A DNA stretch of 64,000 nucleotides from assembly GCF_004331255.1 (NCBI RefSeq), contig NZ_SJOF01000015.1:1-64000 (forward strand). Reading direction: 5' to 3'. Position 1 is the first letter of the stretch; every line of letters begins with the position of its first letter. A program made the translations under genes and the position numbers. Positions 37,003 through 47,182 of this stretch are shown piece after piece. The notes under the pieces were generated by a model. It was not told where the DNA came from, made no database searches, and worked only from the letters and a program-made list of their open reading frames with translations. Source of the stretch: Acinetobacter sp. ANC 4173 (GTDB taxonomy: Bacteria; Pseudomonadota; Gammaproteobacteria; Pseudomonadales; Moraxellaceae).

Positions 37003-38103
37003 CTATTTTGAAGAGTTCCAATAATTGACGTAATTCAACTGTTGAATCCCTCGCTCGACAAACTCAGCATTTTGCCATTGTTTTACATCAATATTGCGTT
37101 TTATCAGCTTAGCCTTTAATGCAGTTTGTACACCTTGTTGTAGATGCCCTAGATAATATTCATCTAAAAGTGGTGAAAAAACTGTTTTTAAGGCTTTGTC
37201 TTGTAGACTCAACGCATAGAGTTCTTTAGGTAATCCTGCATTTTTAGTGACGAGTTGAATGGCATTATCCCGATTTTCAGGCTGTGAAACCCAATATGCT
37301 GATTGTAAAACCGTATTGACCAATGTTTGGACGAGTTCAGGATGTTGTTTAATAAACTCACTACGACCCACCAGACCTGACTGGATTGTTCCAGCTCCAT
37401 CCTGCCGCTGTCCAGTACTCAACGGAACCTCTACGATTTTCTGCTGTTTTAGCGCCAGAATTGACATCAAACCCCAGCTTGCATCAATTTGCTTAGCTGC
37501 AAGTGCGGCATTGGCCGCGGCAGGATCCAAATTAATAATGCGGAAATCTTTTTCAGTAAAGCCATGTCGTTCAATATACTGATTAAACGATAATTGCATA
37601 GCAGTCCCCTGAAAAATCGCAATTCGTTTGCCTCTTAATTGCTCTAGGCTGCTATATCCTCTATTTGGTAAAACACCCAAATAGGCGTCTAGATGTCGTC
37701 CAGTTGCCACCAGTAAAGTGGTATCGATTTGATTCGATTTACCAATAATGGCCGCTAAATCACCTAAAAAAGCAAAATCTAATTGCTTATTGGCTAAAGC
37801 CTCATTAATTACAGGCCCTGCGCCTTTAAAAAATCGCCATTCAATCTTAATGTTTTTCTTTGCAAATTCTGTTTCAAGCAACTGATTTAAGTAAATATAA
37901 TCGACTAATGGTGTGCCGCTGCTGTGCCGTTCACTACTGGTTAAATCAGGTACTGCAATTCTAATTTTTACAATGTTTTCATTCTGATTTGTTGTTTTTG
38001 ACGGTGCTGATGAAGATGGTTTGAAAATAAACAGTAGTAAAGCGACAAAAATAAATGCAGGAATAACCCAGATAAATCGATTACGTTTTGATAGTGTGGC
38101 CAT
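37003..38103 (-). CDS. Membrane-anchored ABC substrate-binding protein (SsuA/AtsR type), set 1
   Basis: 366 residues from the ATG at 38103. An upstream extension would read through the palindrome at 38121-38167 and is rejected. A single hydrophobic segment (RFIWVIPAFIFVALLLFIF) lies at the N-terminus without a clear lipobox or cleavage site, so it may stay as a membrane anchor. The rest is an NMT1/SsuA-like periplasmic binding fold (KIRIAVPDL; FFKGAGPVINEALANKQLDFAFLGDLAAIIG; GTAMQLSFNQYI; NAALAAKQIDASWG). It is paralogous to the protein at 49507. It follows the dioxygenase gene and would deliver an organosulfur compound to the AtsB/AtsC-like transporter at 54623-57073. Confidence 0.85.
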   Translation of the reverse strand: MATLSKRNRFIWVIPAFIFVALLLFIFKPSSSAPSKTTNQNENIVKIRIAVPDLTSSERHSSGTPLVDYIYLNQLLETEFAKKNIKIEWRFFKGAGPVINEALANKQLDFAFLGDLAAIIGKSNQIDTTLLVATGRHLDAYLGVLPNRGYSSLEQLRGKRIAIFQGTAMQLSFNQYIERHGFTEKDFRIINLDPAAANAALAAKQIDASWGLMSILALKQQKIVEVPLSTGQRQDGAGTIQSGLVGRSEFIKQHPELVQTLVNTVLQSAYWVSQPENRDNAIQLVTKNAGLPKELYALSLQDKALKTVFSPLLDEYYLGHLQQGVQTALKAKLIKRNIDVKQWQNAEFVERGIQQLNYVNYWNSSK

Positions 38104-38120
38104 ATAGTTTTTCTCAACAA

Positions 38121-38167
38121 CATGCAGAACGTCACTGTCGTTAACCACCACAGTGACGTTCTGCATG
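38121..38167 (-). repeat. 18-bp perfect inverted repeat between dioxygenase and binding-protein genes
   Basis: Arms 38121-38138 and 38150-38167 are exact complements (CATGCAGAACGTCACTGT and partner) around an 11-nt loop. It lies between the dioxygenase stop (38181) and the binding-protein start (38103). No T-run follows on the minus strand, so it is not an ordinary terminator. It may stabilise the upstream mRNA or act as a protein-binding site. Confidence 0.85.
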
Positions 38168-38180
38168 TTTAAAATGGTAT

Positions 38181-39134
38181 TTAGTTGGCATTTAAAACAG
38201 CCTGAAGCTTGGCTTTTTCGAGTTGTTCTGCTGATAAGTCTTTGGGCAATGTGGTTTTACCCTTTAAGCCATGTACACCAGTCGTTACTTCACCTGCAAG
38301 TGTAATTCGGCGTACAACACGATGTTGATCGCCATAATCGTTAACCGCATAATGCTGGGTAGAACGATTATCCCAAATTACGACATCCCCTTCCTTCCAT
38401 TGCCAGCGCACGGTATTTTCTGGTCGTGTTACTTTTTCTTGTAAAATATTAAACAAAAGCTGTGAATCACTTTGACTGAATCCCACAAGTCGTTTGAAAA
38501 AATGCCCCAGTAATAGACTTTTCTTGCCAGTTTCTGGATGTACTACGACTACTGGATGCTCTGTCTCGTACTTGGTAGATACAAAAATTTTCTTCAGTCT
38601 TTCTAGTTGTTCCGGCTCGACATTTTGTTTTGCTCCACCATAATCATATTCATTAGAGTGTACAGCCACCAACTGCTCAGCAAATTGCTGTAAAAGCTCA
38701 GGAAGATCTTCATAGGCAGTTTCGGTATTTGCCCAAGTTGTATCACCACCTGTTTCAGGGATAATTAAACCTCTTAAAATACTGATTTTAGGATAGGCAT
38801 CGACAAAAGTAACATCAGTATGCCAAGAATTGGCTCGCGCACCCTTTTGTGAGTCAAGTTCAAAAATAAACTCTGTACTATCCACCGCTGGTACTGTTGG
38901 GTGTTTAACAGGCGAACCAAATAATTCTGCAAATTTCTCCTGTTCGGTGTCCCCCAAATGTTGCTGGCCACGAAAGAATAGTACTTTGTGCTCTAGTAGC
39001 GCATCGTGTATCAACTGAACTGTGGATGAATCAAGCTCCGAACTTAAATGAATACCTGAGATTTCGGCTCCAATTCGACCAGTTAATTTTTTAACCTGTA
39101 GTTGTTGTGCTGGTTTCTGGATAAATGTGGTCAT
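38181..39134 (-). CDS. TauD/AtsK-family alpha-ketoglutarate-dependent dioxygenase, set 1
   Basis: 317 residues. The 2-His-1-carboxylate iron triad is visible as H105 and D107 (NSWHTDVTF) and H261 (WDNRSTQHYAVNDYG); the arginine after it (HRVVRR) binds alpha-ketoglutarate. TauD/AtsK enzymes hydroxylate the carbon next to a sulfonate or sulfate ester so that sulfite or sulfate is released. With the arylsulfatase nearby, an AtsK-like alkylsulfatase is the best guess; taurine is the alternative. It is paired with the binding protein downstream and divergent from a Crp-type regulator. Confidence 0.88.
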   Translation of the reverse strand: MTTFIQKPAQQLQVKKLTGRIGAEISGIHLSSELDSSTVQLIHDALLEHKVLFFRGQQHLGDTEQEKFAELFGSPVKHPTVPAVDSTEFIFELDSQKGARANSWHTDVTFVDAYPKISILRGLIIPETGGDTTWANTETAYEDLPELLQQFAEQLVAVHSNEYDYGGAKQNVEPEQLERLKKIFVSTKYETEHPVVVVHPETGKKSLLLGHFFKRLVGFSQSDSQLLFNILQEKVTRPENTVRWQWKEGDVVIWDNRSTQHYAVNDYGDQHRVVRRITLAGEVTTGVHGLKGKTTLPKDLSAEQLEKAKLQAVLNAN

Positions 39135-39356
39135 GTTAATTTCCTGTCATAAATATATGACTGAATTTTTATCAGAAACGGCGGCATATTCTGTTATTTC
39201 AAAGACAATCCATCACGTAAAAAATTATTTTGATATTTAAATAATTAATAACACGTACATATGAAAATTAAATATGAAATTATATTTTTTTGAAATTTGA
39301 ATAAATTTTAACTCTGATAAGCTGTTTAAAATCTTAGTTTATATCTCTGATTTATC

Positions 39357-40178
39357 ATGAAAGCATCATCAATTATCGAATTCAGGAATCCTATCTCAAA
39401 ATATCAGAATGATTCTGACGGCGGACAATCTTCGGATCATCAGATTATAACGAATGAATTTATTCACAAAAGTATTCGTATTTTAGAAAATTATCAGGTT
39501 ATTCAATCTTTATCTAATGCAGATAAATCTACGCTTATTCAGCATTTAAAAATAAGAAAGTACTATCATAATCAAACCATATACAATCAAAATGACCCGT
39601 GTACTGATATCAATATTTTGCTTGAAGGTGCGCTTAAACTTGGCTGGAGCACATCTCAAGGCAAATATCACACCGATATTTTTGTGCCCTCAGGTACATT
39701 GATCAATATTGTTCCGATTGTAACGGGTCAACCCTTACTTCACGATCATATTGCACAAGGTAGAACTGTAATTGCCAACCTTCCTGGGCAATTGTTTATG
39801 GATGTCATCAGAAATAATGCAGATGCTTTGTTTATGGTGTTGAAATTAATCTGTGTAAGAACACAGCTAAATCGTGAACAAAATTTCATTTATTCAACTG
39901 AAACATTGCAAACGCGTCTTGCTAAAAAACTAGTTTTTTTAGTGGATTATCATTCCTATCAGGACAAAGATAAAATTTTACTGAATCTCAAATTGAGTCA
40001 GGAAAATCTGGCAGAACTTTTGCAGACGTCAAGACAAAGTATTAATAAAGAACTAGCAGCTCTTTCAAACCAACACATCATTGAGGTCAAATATAATCAG
40101 ATCTTTATTCTGGACTTTGAAAAGCTAAGCGATATTGCCCAGACTCATCAGTTCCACAGTACCACCAAGTTCCTTTGA
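39357..40178 (+). CDS. Crp/Fnr-family regulator, set 1
   Basis: 273 residues. A cyclic-nucleotide-binding-like beta barrel (residues about 50-150, YHNQTIYNQNDPCTDINILLEGALKLGW) is followed by a C-terminal winged helix (LSQENLAELLQTSRQSINKELAALSNQHII). No iron-sulfur cysteine cluster is seen, so it is not an Fnr-type oxygen sensor. It lies between the divergent dioxygenase gene and the arylsulfatase gene (117-bp gap), and has a paralogue at 51653 in a like position. It probably controls the sulfur genes. Confidence 0.85.
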   Translation: MKASSIIEFRNPISKYQNDSDGGQSSDHQIITNEFIHKSIRILENYQVIQSLSNADKSTLIQHLKIRKYYHNQTIYNQNDPCTDINILLEGALKLGWSTSQGKYHTDIFVPSGTLINIVPIVTGQPLLHDHIAQGRTVIANLPGQLFMDVIRNNADALFMVLKLICVRTQLNREQNFIYSTETLQTRLAKKLVFLVDYHSYQDKDKILLNLKLSQENLAELLQTSRQSINKELAALSNQHIIEVKYNQIFILDFEKLSDIAQTHQFHSTTKFL

Positions 40179-40292
40179 TATATCTGCTTTTGTCATAATG
40201 ATATGATTTTAAGATGAAATAACTGTCGGAATAAAAACAGAATAAAAATTTGTCATATTTACACTAAGCATTTTAGTCGCTTTGTTGGATAA

Positions 40293-41960
<1,668 letters not shown>

Positions 41961-41995
41961 AAATAACGAAGAGATTAGTATTTACTGATTGAACT

Positions 41996-42020
41996 AAGCC
42001 AGCACCTCATGCTGGCTTTT
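41996..42020 (+). terminator. Terminator after the arylsulfatase gene
   Basis: A 9-bp stem, AAGCCAGCA / TGCTGGCTT, with a 5-nt loop and a T-run, 36 bases after the stop codon. Confidence 0.85.
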
Positions 42021-42188
42021 AAATTTGCTATATCAACAATATTTTAAAAGGCATATGTTTTAAAAATTACTATTAAATATAAAGATAAGATCATCAAAAT
42101 ATAAACTTAAGTTTGTACTGATAATGACAGTGTTCAATTACATAAAAATTAAAATCATCACAAAGAAAGCACAAAATGGAGTCCATTA

Positions 42189-44666
42189 ATGTCAATTCAA
42201 AAGCACACCTTTCATTTCAAGAGAAAAAGATTCGTTTTAAATAAAATCACGCAAAGTCTGTTTATTTCAGTTAGAGGGTGTGCAGGATACTCATCTATTG
42301 TCTATGCCGAAGACAATTCCACTACTTCAGATACAGCGGTAACGGAAGCCAGTACATCAAATTCACAGTCAAACAGTAAAGCAGATGATGTCATTCAGCT
42401 TGCAGATGTCATTGTGACGACACGAAGACGTGAAGAAAAAGCGCAAAATGTTCCAACACCCATTAGTATTTTAAGTGCCAAAACACTGGAGACACAGAAA
42501 CTCAGTAAACTTGAAGACCTGCAACAAGCGCTACCCAGCCTTAATGTTGCTTTTTTGAACCCTCGCCAATCGAGTGTAGCCGTTCGGGGTTTGGGTAATA
42601 ACCCAGCCAGTGATGGTTTGGAAGCCAGTGTCGGGGTCTATCTGGACAATGTTTACTTAGGTCGTCCCGGCATGGCTGTATTTGATTTATTAGATATTGC
42701 TCAACTCGAATTATTACGTGGGCCACAAGGAACATTATTTGGTAAAAATACCACGGCGGGCTTATTAAACATTAGCTCAAAACAGCCTACCTTCGACCCG
42801 GACCATTCTGCTGAAATTTCTTTTGGTTCACGCAATTATTTGCAGGCTAAAGGAACGTTTTCAGATGCTCTATCCGAAAATGTAGCAGGTCGACTTTCAT
42901 TTTATAAAACCACTCAGGATGGTTTTATTCATAACACCTATAATGGTAAAGATTATAACAATACAGATCGCGAAGGTGTGCGCGGTCAAATTCTCTGGAA
43001 GCCGCAAGAGAATTTTAATTTACGTCTAATTGCAGATTACAACAAACAAGATGATGATCAAGGCGCGATGGTCGTGTACTACGCTGGGCCAACGTTCAAC
43101 AGTACCGTATATGGAAATAACTACAATCGTTACTTAGAAAATGCCACACAGTCAGGTGCCAAAAATCTTTATACCAACTGGAAAGACAAACAGATTCATT
43201 CAGATGCCCCACAGCACATGTCTGTTGAGCAAGGTGGTGGATCGGCAGAAGCCAATTGGTCGCTAGATAGCGGTAAAAAAATTACGTCGATCAGTGCATA
43301 CCGCTTTTGGAACTTTACCCCAACCAACAGTGATTTTATTAGCTCAAATGCCTTGATTAATGGTGGTGTTTCGGTTCGAGATGAACAGTATTCTCAAGAG
43401 CTACGGCTAACATCGGCTGGGAATCAGAAAATAGATTGGGTGACGGGCTTATATTACTTTCAGCAAAATTTAGACAATACGACTTTCTCTTTATATGGCG
43501 ATAAGGCGGACGCATTTTATCTTTACAACGTGCCGAGCGTAAGAACCTTAATTGCAAATGGTCAATCAAATATTTTGAATAATCGAGATTCGTATTCATA
43601 TGGGACAACTGAGACAAAAAGCTCAGCATTATTTGGTCAAAGTACATGGCATGCGACACCGAAGCTAGACATCACCACAGGTGCACGGGTCACCTATGAA
43701 GATAAATCTGCCAGTATCTACAGAACCGACCCTATTGGCGGAACCCCAGTTTCGGGTTTAAGTGTGGCAGAACGTAATTTACTAAATGCACAGCTTGGCG
43801 CATATGACTCGGGTGAATTGAAGCAACACGGTTTAAGTTACTCTGGCTTACTTACTGGTAGTTATCGTTTGAATCCAAGCACACTGGCTTATGCAACTTA
43901 TTCGCACGGCGAGAAATCAGGAGGCTTCAACCTGAGCATTGGTTCTGCACCAGCAGCGGGTGCTAACTCGTTAAAGGTTGATCCTGAAAAAGCCGATAAC
44001 TATGAAATTGGATTAAAACAGAATTTTCTCAACAATACCTTACAGCTCAATAGCAATATATTCTGGATTGATGTTTCTGACTATCAAACCACAAGCTATG
44101 AACAAGTCGGTAACTCTGTCGTGAGTGTATTGGCAAATGCGGGTAAAGTACGCAGCCGAGGGATTGAACTCGATGCAACCTATCAACCTATTCGTCGCCT
44201 TACGCTCAATTTTAATGGTTCTCTTAACGATACCACCTATACAGAATATAAAAACGCTCCTGCTCCATCCAATATCAGCATTCCAACAGGTGTGAATACA
44301 CAAGATCTGTCTGAAGAACGTGTATATGGTGTACCCAAGTGGATTGCAAATTTCAATTTCCGTTATGACTTAGCTGAGCATAATAATTGGCAACCCTATG
44401 TTTCAGGAAGTTATGCTTGGCGAGATTGGTCATATGGCTCTTTAGATAATAACCCGTACAGTGTCATCAAAGCCTATGGATTAACGAATGCGAGTCTGGG
44501 TGCACGACATCGTATTGGTGAAAATGAACTAGATGTTGCGCTATGGGTAAAAAACCTGACCAATGAAACCTATGTGACCAATACATGGAATTCTTCTAAT
44601 GGTATTGTTCTCGCTAGTTTAGGTCAGCCTCGTACCATCGGTGCAACCGTGAAACTTAGCTTTTAA
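42189..44666 (+). CDS. TonB-dependent outer-membrane receptor, set 1
   Basis: 825 residues. A TonB box (DVIVTTRRREE, near 78-88) leads into the plug domain (PTPISILSAKTLETQKLSKLEDLQQALPSLNV; VRGLGNNP; LLRGPQGTLFGKNTTAGLLNI), and the barrel ends with phenylalanine (GATVKLSF). It probably imports a sulfur compound, comparable to SftP of Pseudomonas putida. The N-terminus is odd: a long basic stretch (MSIQKHTFHFKRKRFVLNKITQSL) and a charged residue in the hydrophobic core (FISVRGCAGY) make a poor signal peptide, so a mutation there is possible. It has its own promoter after the arylsulfatase terminator. Confidence 0.88.
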   Translation: MSIQKHTFHFKRKRFVLNKITQSLFISVRGCAGYSSIVYAEDNSTTSDTAVTEASTSNSQSNSKADDVIQLADVIVTTRRREEKAQNVPTPISILSAKTLETQKLSKLEDLQQALPSLNVAFLNPRQSSVAVRGLGNNPASDGLEASVGVYLDNVYLGRPGMAVFDLLDIAQLELLRGPQGTLFGKNTTAGLLNISSKQPTFDPDHSAEISFGSRNYLQAKGTFSDALSENVAGRLSFYKTTQDGFIHNTYNGKDYNNTDREGVRGQILWKPQENFNLRLIADYNKQDDDQGAMVVYYAGPTFNSTVYGNNYNRYLENATQSGAKNLYTNWKDKQIHSDAPQHMSVEQGGGSAEANWSLDSGKKITSISAYRFWNFTPTNSDFISSNALINGGVSVRDEQYSQELRLTSAGNQKIDWVTGLYYFQQNLDNTTFSLYGDKADAFYLYNVPSVRTLIANGQSNILNNRDSYSYGTTETKSSALFGQSTWHATPKLDITTGARVTYEDKSASIYRTDPIGGTPVSGLSVAERNLLNAQLGAYDSGELKQHGLSYSGLLTGSYRLNPSTLAYATYSHGEKSGGFNLSIGSAPAAGANSLKVDPEKADNYEIGLKQNFLNNTLQLNSNIFWIDVSDYQTTSYEQVGNSVVSVLANAGKVRSRGIELDATYQPIRRLTLNFNGSLNDTTYTEYKNAPAPSNISIPTGVNTQDLSEERVYGVPKWIANFNFRYDLAEHNNWQPYVSGSYAWRDWSYGSLDNNPYSVIKAYGLTNASLGARHRIGENELDVALWVKNLTNETYVTNTWNSSNGIVLASLGQPRTIGATVKLSF

Positions 44667-44701
44667 TAATAGAATGCTCAAACATTCATATCTATGTTGT
44701 C

Positions 44702-44735
44702 TTGCAGCACTGGCTCGTTAAAGGCCATGCTGCAA
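44702..44735. terminator. Hairpin between convergent receptor and reductase genes
   Basis: Stem TTGCAGCA / TGCTGCAA extended inward by GGC / GCC pairing. It lies between the convergent genes at 42189 and 44749 and could serve both. Confidence 0.55.
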
Positions 44736-44748
44736 ATTTTGTATAGAC

Positions 44749-45747
44749 TTATGGCGTATTTAGAATAGCGTCAATCTGAGTCAACTCATCTGCACTAAAC
44801 GTCGTATTTTGCAACGCTTTTAAGTTTTCGATGATCTGTTCTGGTCGGCTAGCACCAATGATTGTCGAGGTAATCCGTTCATCACGTAAAACCCACGACA
44901 ATGAAAATTGAGCCAATGTTTGGTCCCGACGCTTTGCTATTTCATTTAACTGCTGTATTTGCTGTAGCTTCAATGCAACGAGATGCTCAGATTGTAGATA
45001 GCGGCTACCGCGTCCGATACGTGAATCTTCAGGTACCCCATTCAGATATCGTCCAGCCAATAGCCCCTGAGCCAGTGGTGAGAACGTAATTACACCGAAA
45101 CCCTCTTGTTTAGCTGTCTCTGTAAGACCCTGCTCAATCTGACGTTCAAAAAAATTGTAAATTGGTTGATGCAAAGTCAGAGGAACGTGATAGGTCTGAA
45201 GCAATTCTATCAACTGTAAAGTTAATTCTGGCGTATATCCAGAAGAAATCCCCACATAGAGTGCTTTACCTTGCTGCACAATATCGGCAAGTGTCTTAGC
45301 TGTTTCTTCAAGCGGTGTTTCTGGGTCATAACGATGTGAATAAAAAATATCGACATAATCAAGACCCAGTCGCTGTAAGCTTTGATCAAGACTGGCCATC
45401 AGGTATTTTCGGCTGCTCCCACCTTGTCCATAAGGTCCAGGCCACATGTCCCAGCCCGCCTTTGTCGAAATAATAAGTTCATCTCGATATGGCTTGAAGT
45501 CAGTTTTTAAAAAGTGCCCAATATTCTTCTCTGCACTTCCATAGGGTGTTCCATAATTATTGGCCAGATCGAAATGATTAATTCCATGATCAAACGCCGT
45601 GTAAAGTACCGATTTTTGTTGCTGAATCGGAGTGTCATCTCCAAAGTTATGCCAGCAACCGAGTGACAATGGTGGTAATACCAAACCACTATTTTTAATT
45701 TTTCGATATTGAAGTGATTGATATCGTTCTGAATTTGCGAGATACAT
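44749..45747 (-). CDS. Aldo/keto reductase (YghZ-like)
   Basis: 332 residues. AKR features: FDLANNYGTPYGSAEKNIG with the catalytic Asp and Tyr, the Lys in IISTKAGWDMWPGPYG, and the His in DIFYSHRYDPETP; the NADPH-site end is SWVLRDERITSTIIGASRPEQI. The closest named type is the YghZ/glyceraldehyde-3-phosphate reductase group. It is the last gene of the six-gene minus-strand operon starting with the Crp-type gene at 52450 and lies 11 bases after the monooxygenase gene. It could reduce aldehydes left by desulfurisation. Confidence 0.88.
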   Translation of the reverse strand: MYLANSERYQSLQYRKIKNSGLVLPPLSLGCWHNFGDDTPIQQQKSVLYTAFDHGINHFDLANNYGTPYGSAEKNIGHFLKTDFKPYRDELIISTKAGWDMWPGPYGQGGSSRKYLMASLDQSLQRLGLDYVDIFYSHRYDPETPLEETAKTLADIVQQGKALYVGISSGYTPELTLQLIELLQTYHVPLTLHQPIYNFFERQIEQGLTETAKQEGFGVITFSPLAQGLLAGRYLNGVPEDSRIGRGSRYLQSEHLVALKLQQIQQLNEIAKRRDQTLAQFSLSWVLRDERITSTIIGASRPEQIIENLKALQNTTFSADELTQIDAILNTP

Positions 45748-45758
45748 ACTTTGTCCTT

Positions 45759-47120
45759 TTAATCGGCAGCAGCCAAGAGGCCGAGGTTTTGTCTTAATGT
45801 TTGACCTTCGTATTCTTTGCGGAATAAATTGCGCTGTTGGAGGATGGGAATAACCAGATCGACAAAGTCTCGAATTCCATTTGATATTACGGCCGGCATA
45901 ATGTTAAATCCATCTGCTGCACCACTAACGAACCACTCTTCAAGCTGATCGGCGATATATTCTGGCGTTCCAACCAAACAAAAATGTCCACGTCCCGATG
46001 CAATACGTTGATAGAGCTGTTTAATGGTTAGGCCCTGCTCTTGCCCGAGTGCCTGAATTAATTGCTGGCGACTTTGCTGCCCCGTTTGGGTTTCAGATAA
46101 ATCTAAGGAAGCTAAAGGCTGATTCACATCAACACCGCTTAAGTCAAAATTACCCAACATTCTTCCTAAAAGCCCAAGGCCAATGTCATCATCAACGAGC
46201 TCATCTAAAAGCTGTTGCTGTTTCTTAGCCTCTTCATTCGTATGGGCAACAAGCACATATACACCCGGCATTACCACTAACTCATGTTCTTGGCGGTCGT
46301 AGTCTTCAAGACGTTGCTTTACATCGCTATAAAATTGCTGTGCAGCGGCTAAGTTGGATTGGGCCGTAAAAATGACATCTGCCGTACGAGCTGCCAGATT
46401 TTTACCTCGTTCTGAACTGCCTGCCTGAACCACCACAGGGTGAGACTGTGGGCTTGGGCTAATATTGAGTGGACCTTTTACCTGAAAAATATCACCGCAA
46501 TGATTAAGCGTGTGTACCTTATCTGGATTAAAGAAAATACCTTTGGCTTTATCGTGAATAGCTGCATCTTCATCCCAACTGTGCCAAAGTCCTTTCACCA
46601 CATCGTAAAATTCTTCAGCACGTGCATAGCGGTCTTGATGTTTAACATGTTCCTTTGTACTGAAATTTTTCGCTTCAAGCGCAAAATCGGTAGTGACGAG
46701 GTTCCAACCTGCACGCCCCGCAGAAATCTGGTCTAAAGAGGCAAACTTTCTTGCGAGATGATATGGCTCATTGTAGGTGGTCGTGGCCGTTCCAATGAGT
46801 CCGATATGACGGGTTTGCGTCGCGATTGCCGTAAGTAATGTGAGGGGTTCAATCTCATTACCACGAATTTTGCCTGATGTGGCCGTTGATGGATCGACAG
46901 CCAAACTATCGGCAAAAAAAATGGCATCAAATTTCCCTTCTTCAGCTATTTTTGCTGCACTTAAGTAGCGCTCATAGGGACTTAGGTTTAATTGACTCGC
47001 TGGATGTCTCCAACTGGCCAAATGATGGCCATAACCGTCTAAAAATAAATTAAGGTGAAGCTTTCTTGTAGACGAATGTTGAACCTGAGACGACTTTACA
47101 GGTTTTAAAGGATTACTCAT
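45759..47120 (-). CDS. NtaA/DszA-type FMN-dependent monooxygenase (LLM class)
   Basis: 453 residues from the ATG at 47120; a start 57 bases upstream would extend almost into the receptor gene. Bacterial luciferase-like fold of the NtaA/SnaA/DszA branch: LHLNLFLDGYGHHLASWRHP, ISAGRAGWNLVTT, HPVVVQAGSSERGKNLAARTADVIFT, GTPEYIADQLEEWF. Such enzymes need reduced FMN from a separate reductase, not seen here. In sulfur clusters they oxidise C-S or sulfone compounds. It lies between the receptor and the aldo/keto reductase in one operon. Confidence 0.87.
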   Translation of the reverse strand: MSNPLKPVKSSQVQHSSTRKLHLNLFLDGYGHHLASWRHPASQLNLSPYERYLSAAKIAEEGKFDAIFFADSLAVDPSTATSGKIRGNEIEPLTLLTAIATQTRHIGLIGTATTTYNEPYHLARKFASLDQISAGRAGWNLVTTDFALEAKNFSTKEHVKHQDRYARAEEFYDVVKGLWHSWDEDAAIHDKAKGIFFNPDKVHTLNHCGDIFQVKGPLNISPSPQSHPVVVQAGSSERGKNLAARTADVIFTAQSNLAAAQQFYSDVKQRLEDYDRQEHELVVMPGVYVLVAHTNEEAKKQQQLLDELVDDDIGLGLLGRMLGNFDLSGVDVNQPLASLDLSETQTGQQSRQQLIQALGQEQGLTIKQLYQRIASGRGHFCLVGTPEYIADQLEEWFVSGAADGFNIMPAVISNGIRDFVDLVIPILQQRNLFRKEYEGQTLRQNLGLLAAAD

Positions 47121-47182
47121 TTTAATCAGTCCAATGGATTGATGTACACCTCGAAAAAAACGAGGCGTACTAGTCATAGTTT

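Noticed and set aside
38104..38166. Longer N-terminus for the binding protein at 37003
   Set aside because: The extra codons read through the perfect inverted repeat and would put a charged stretch before the membrane anchor; ATG 38103 is preferred.
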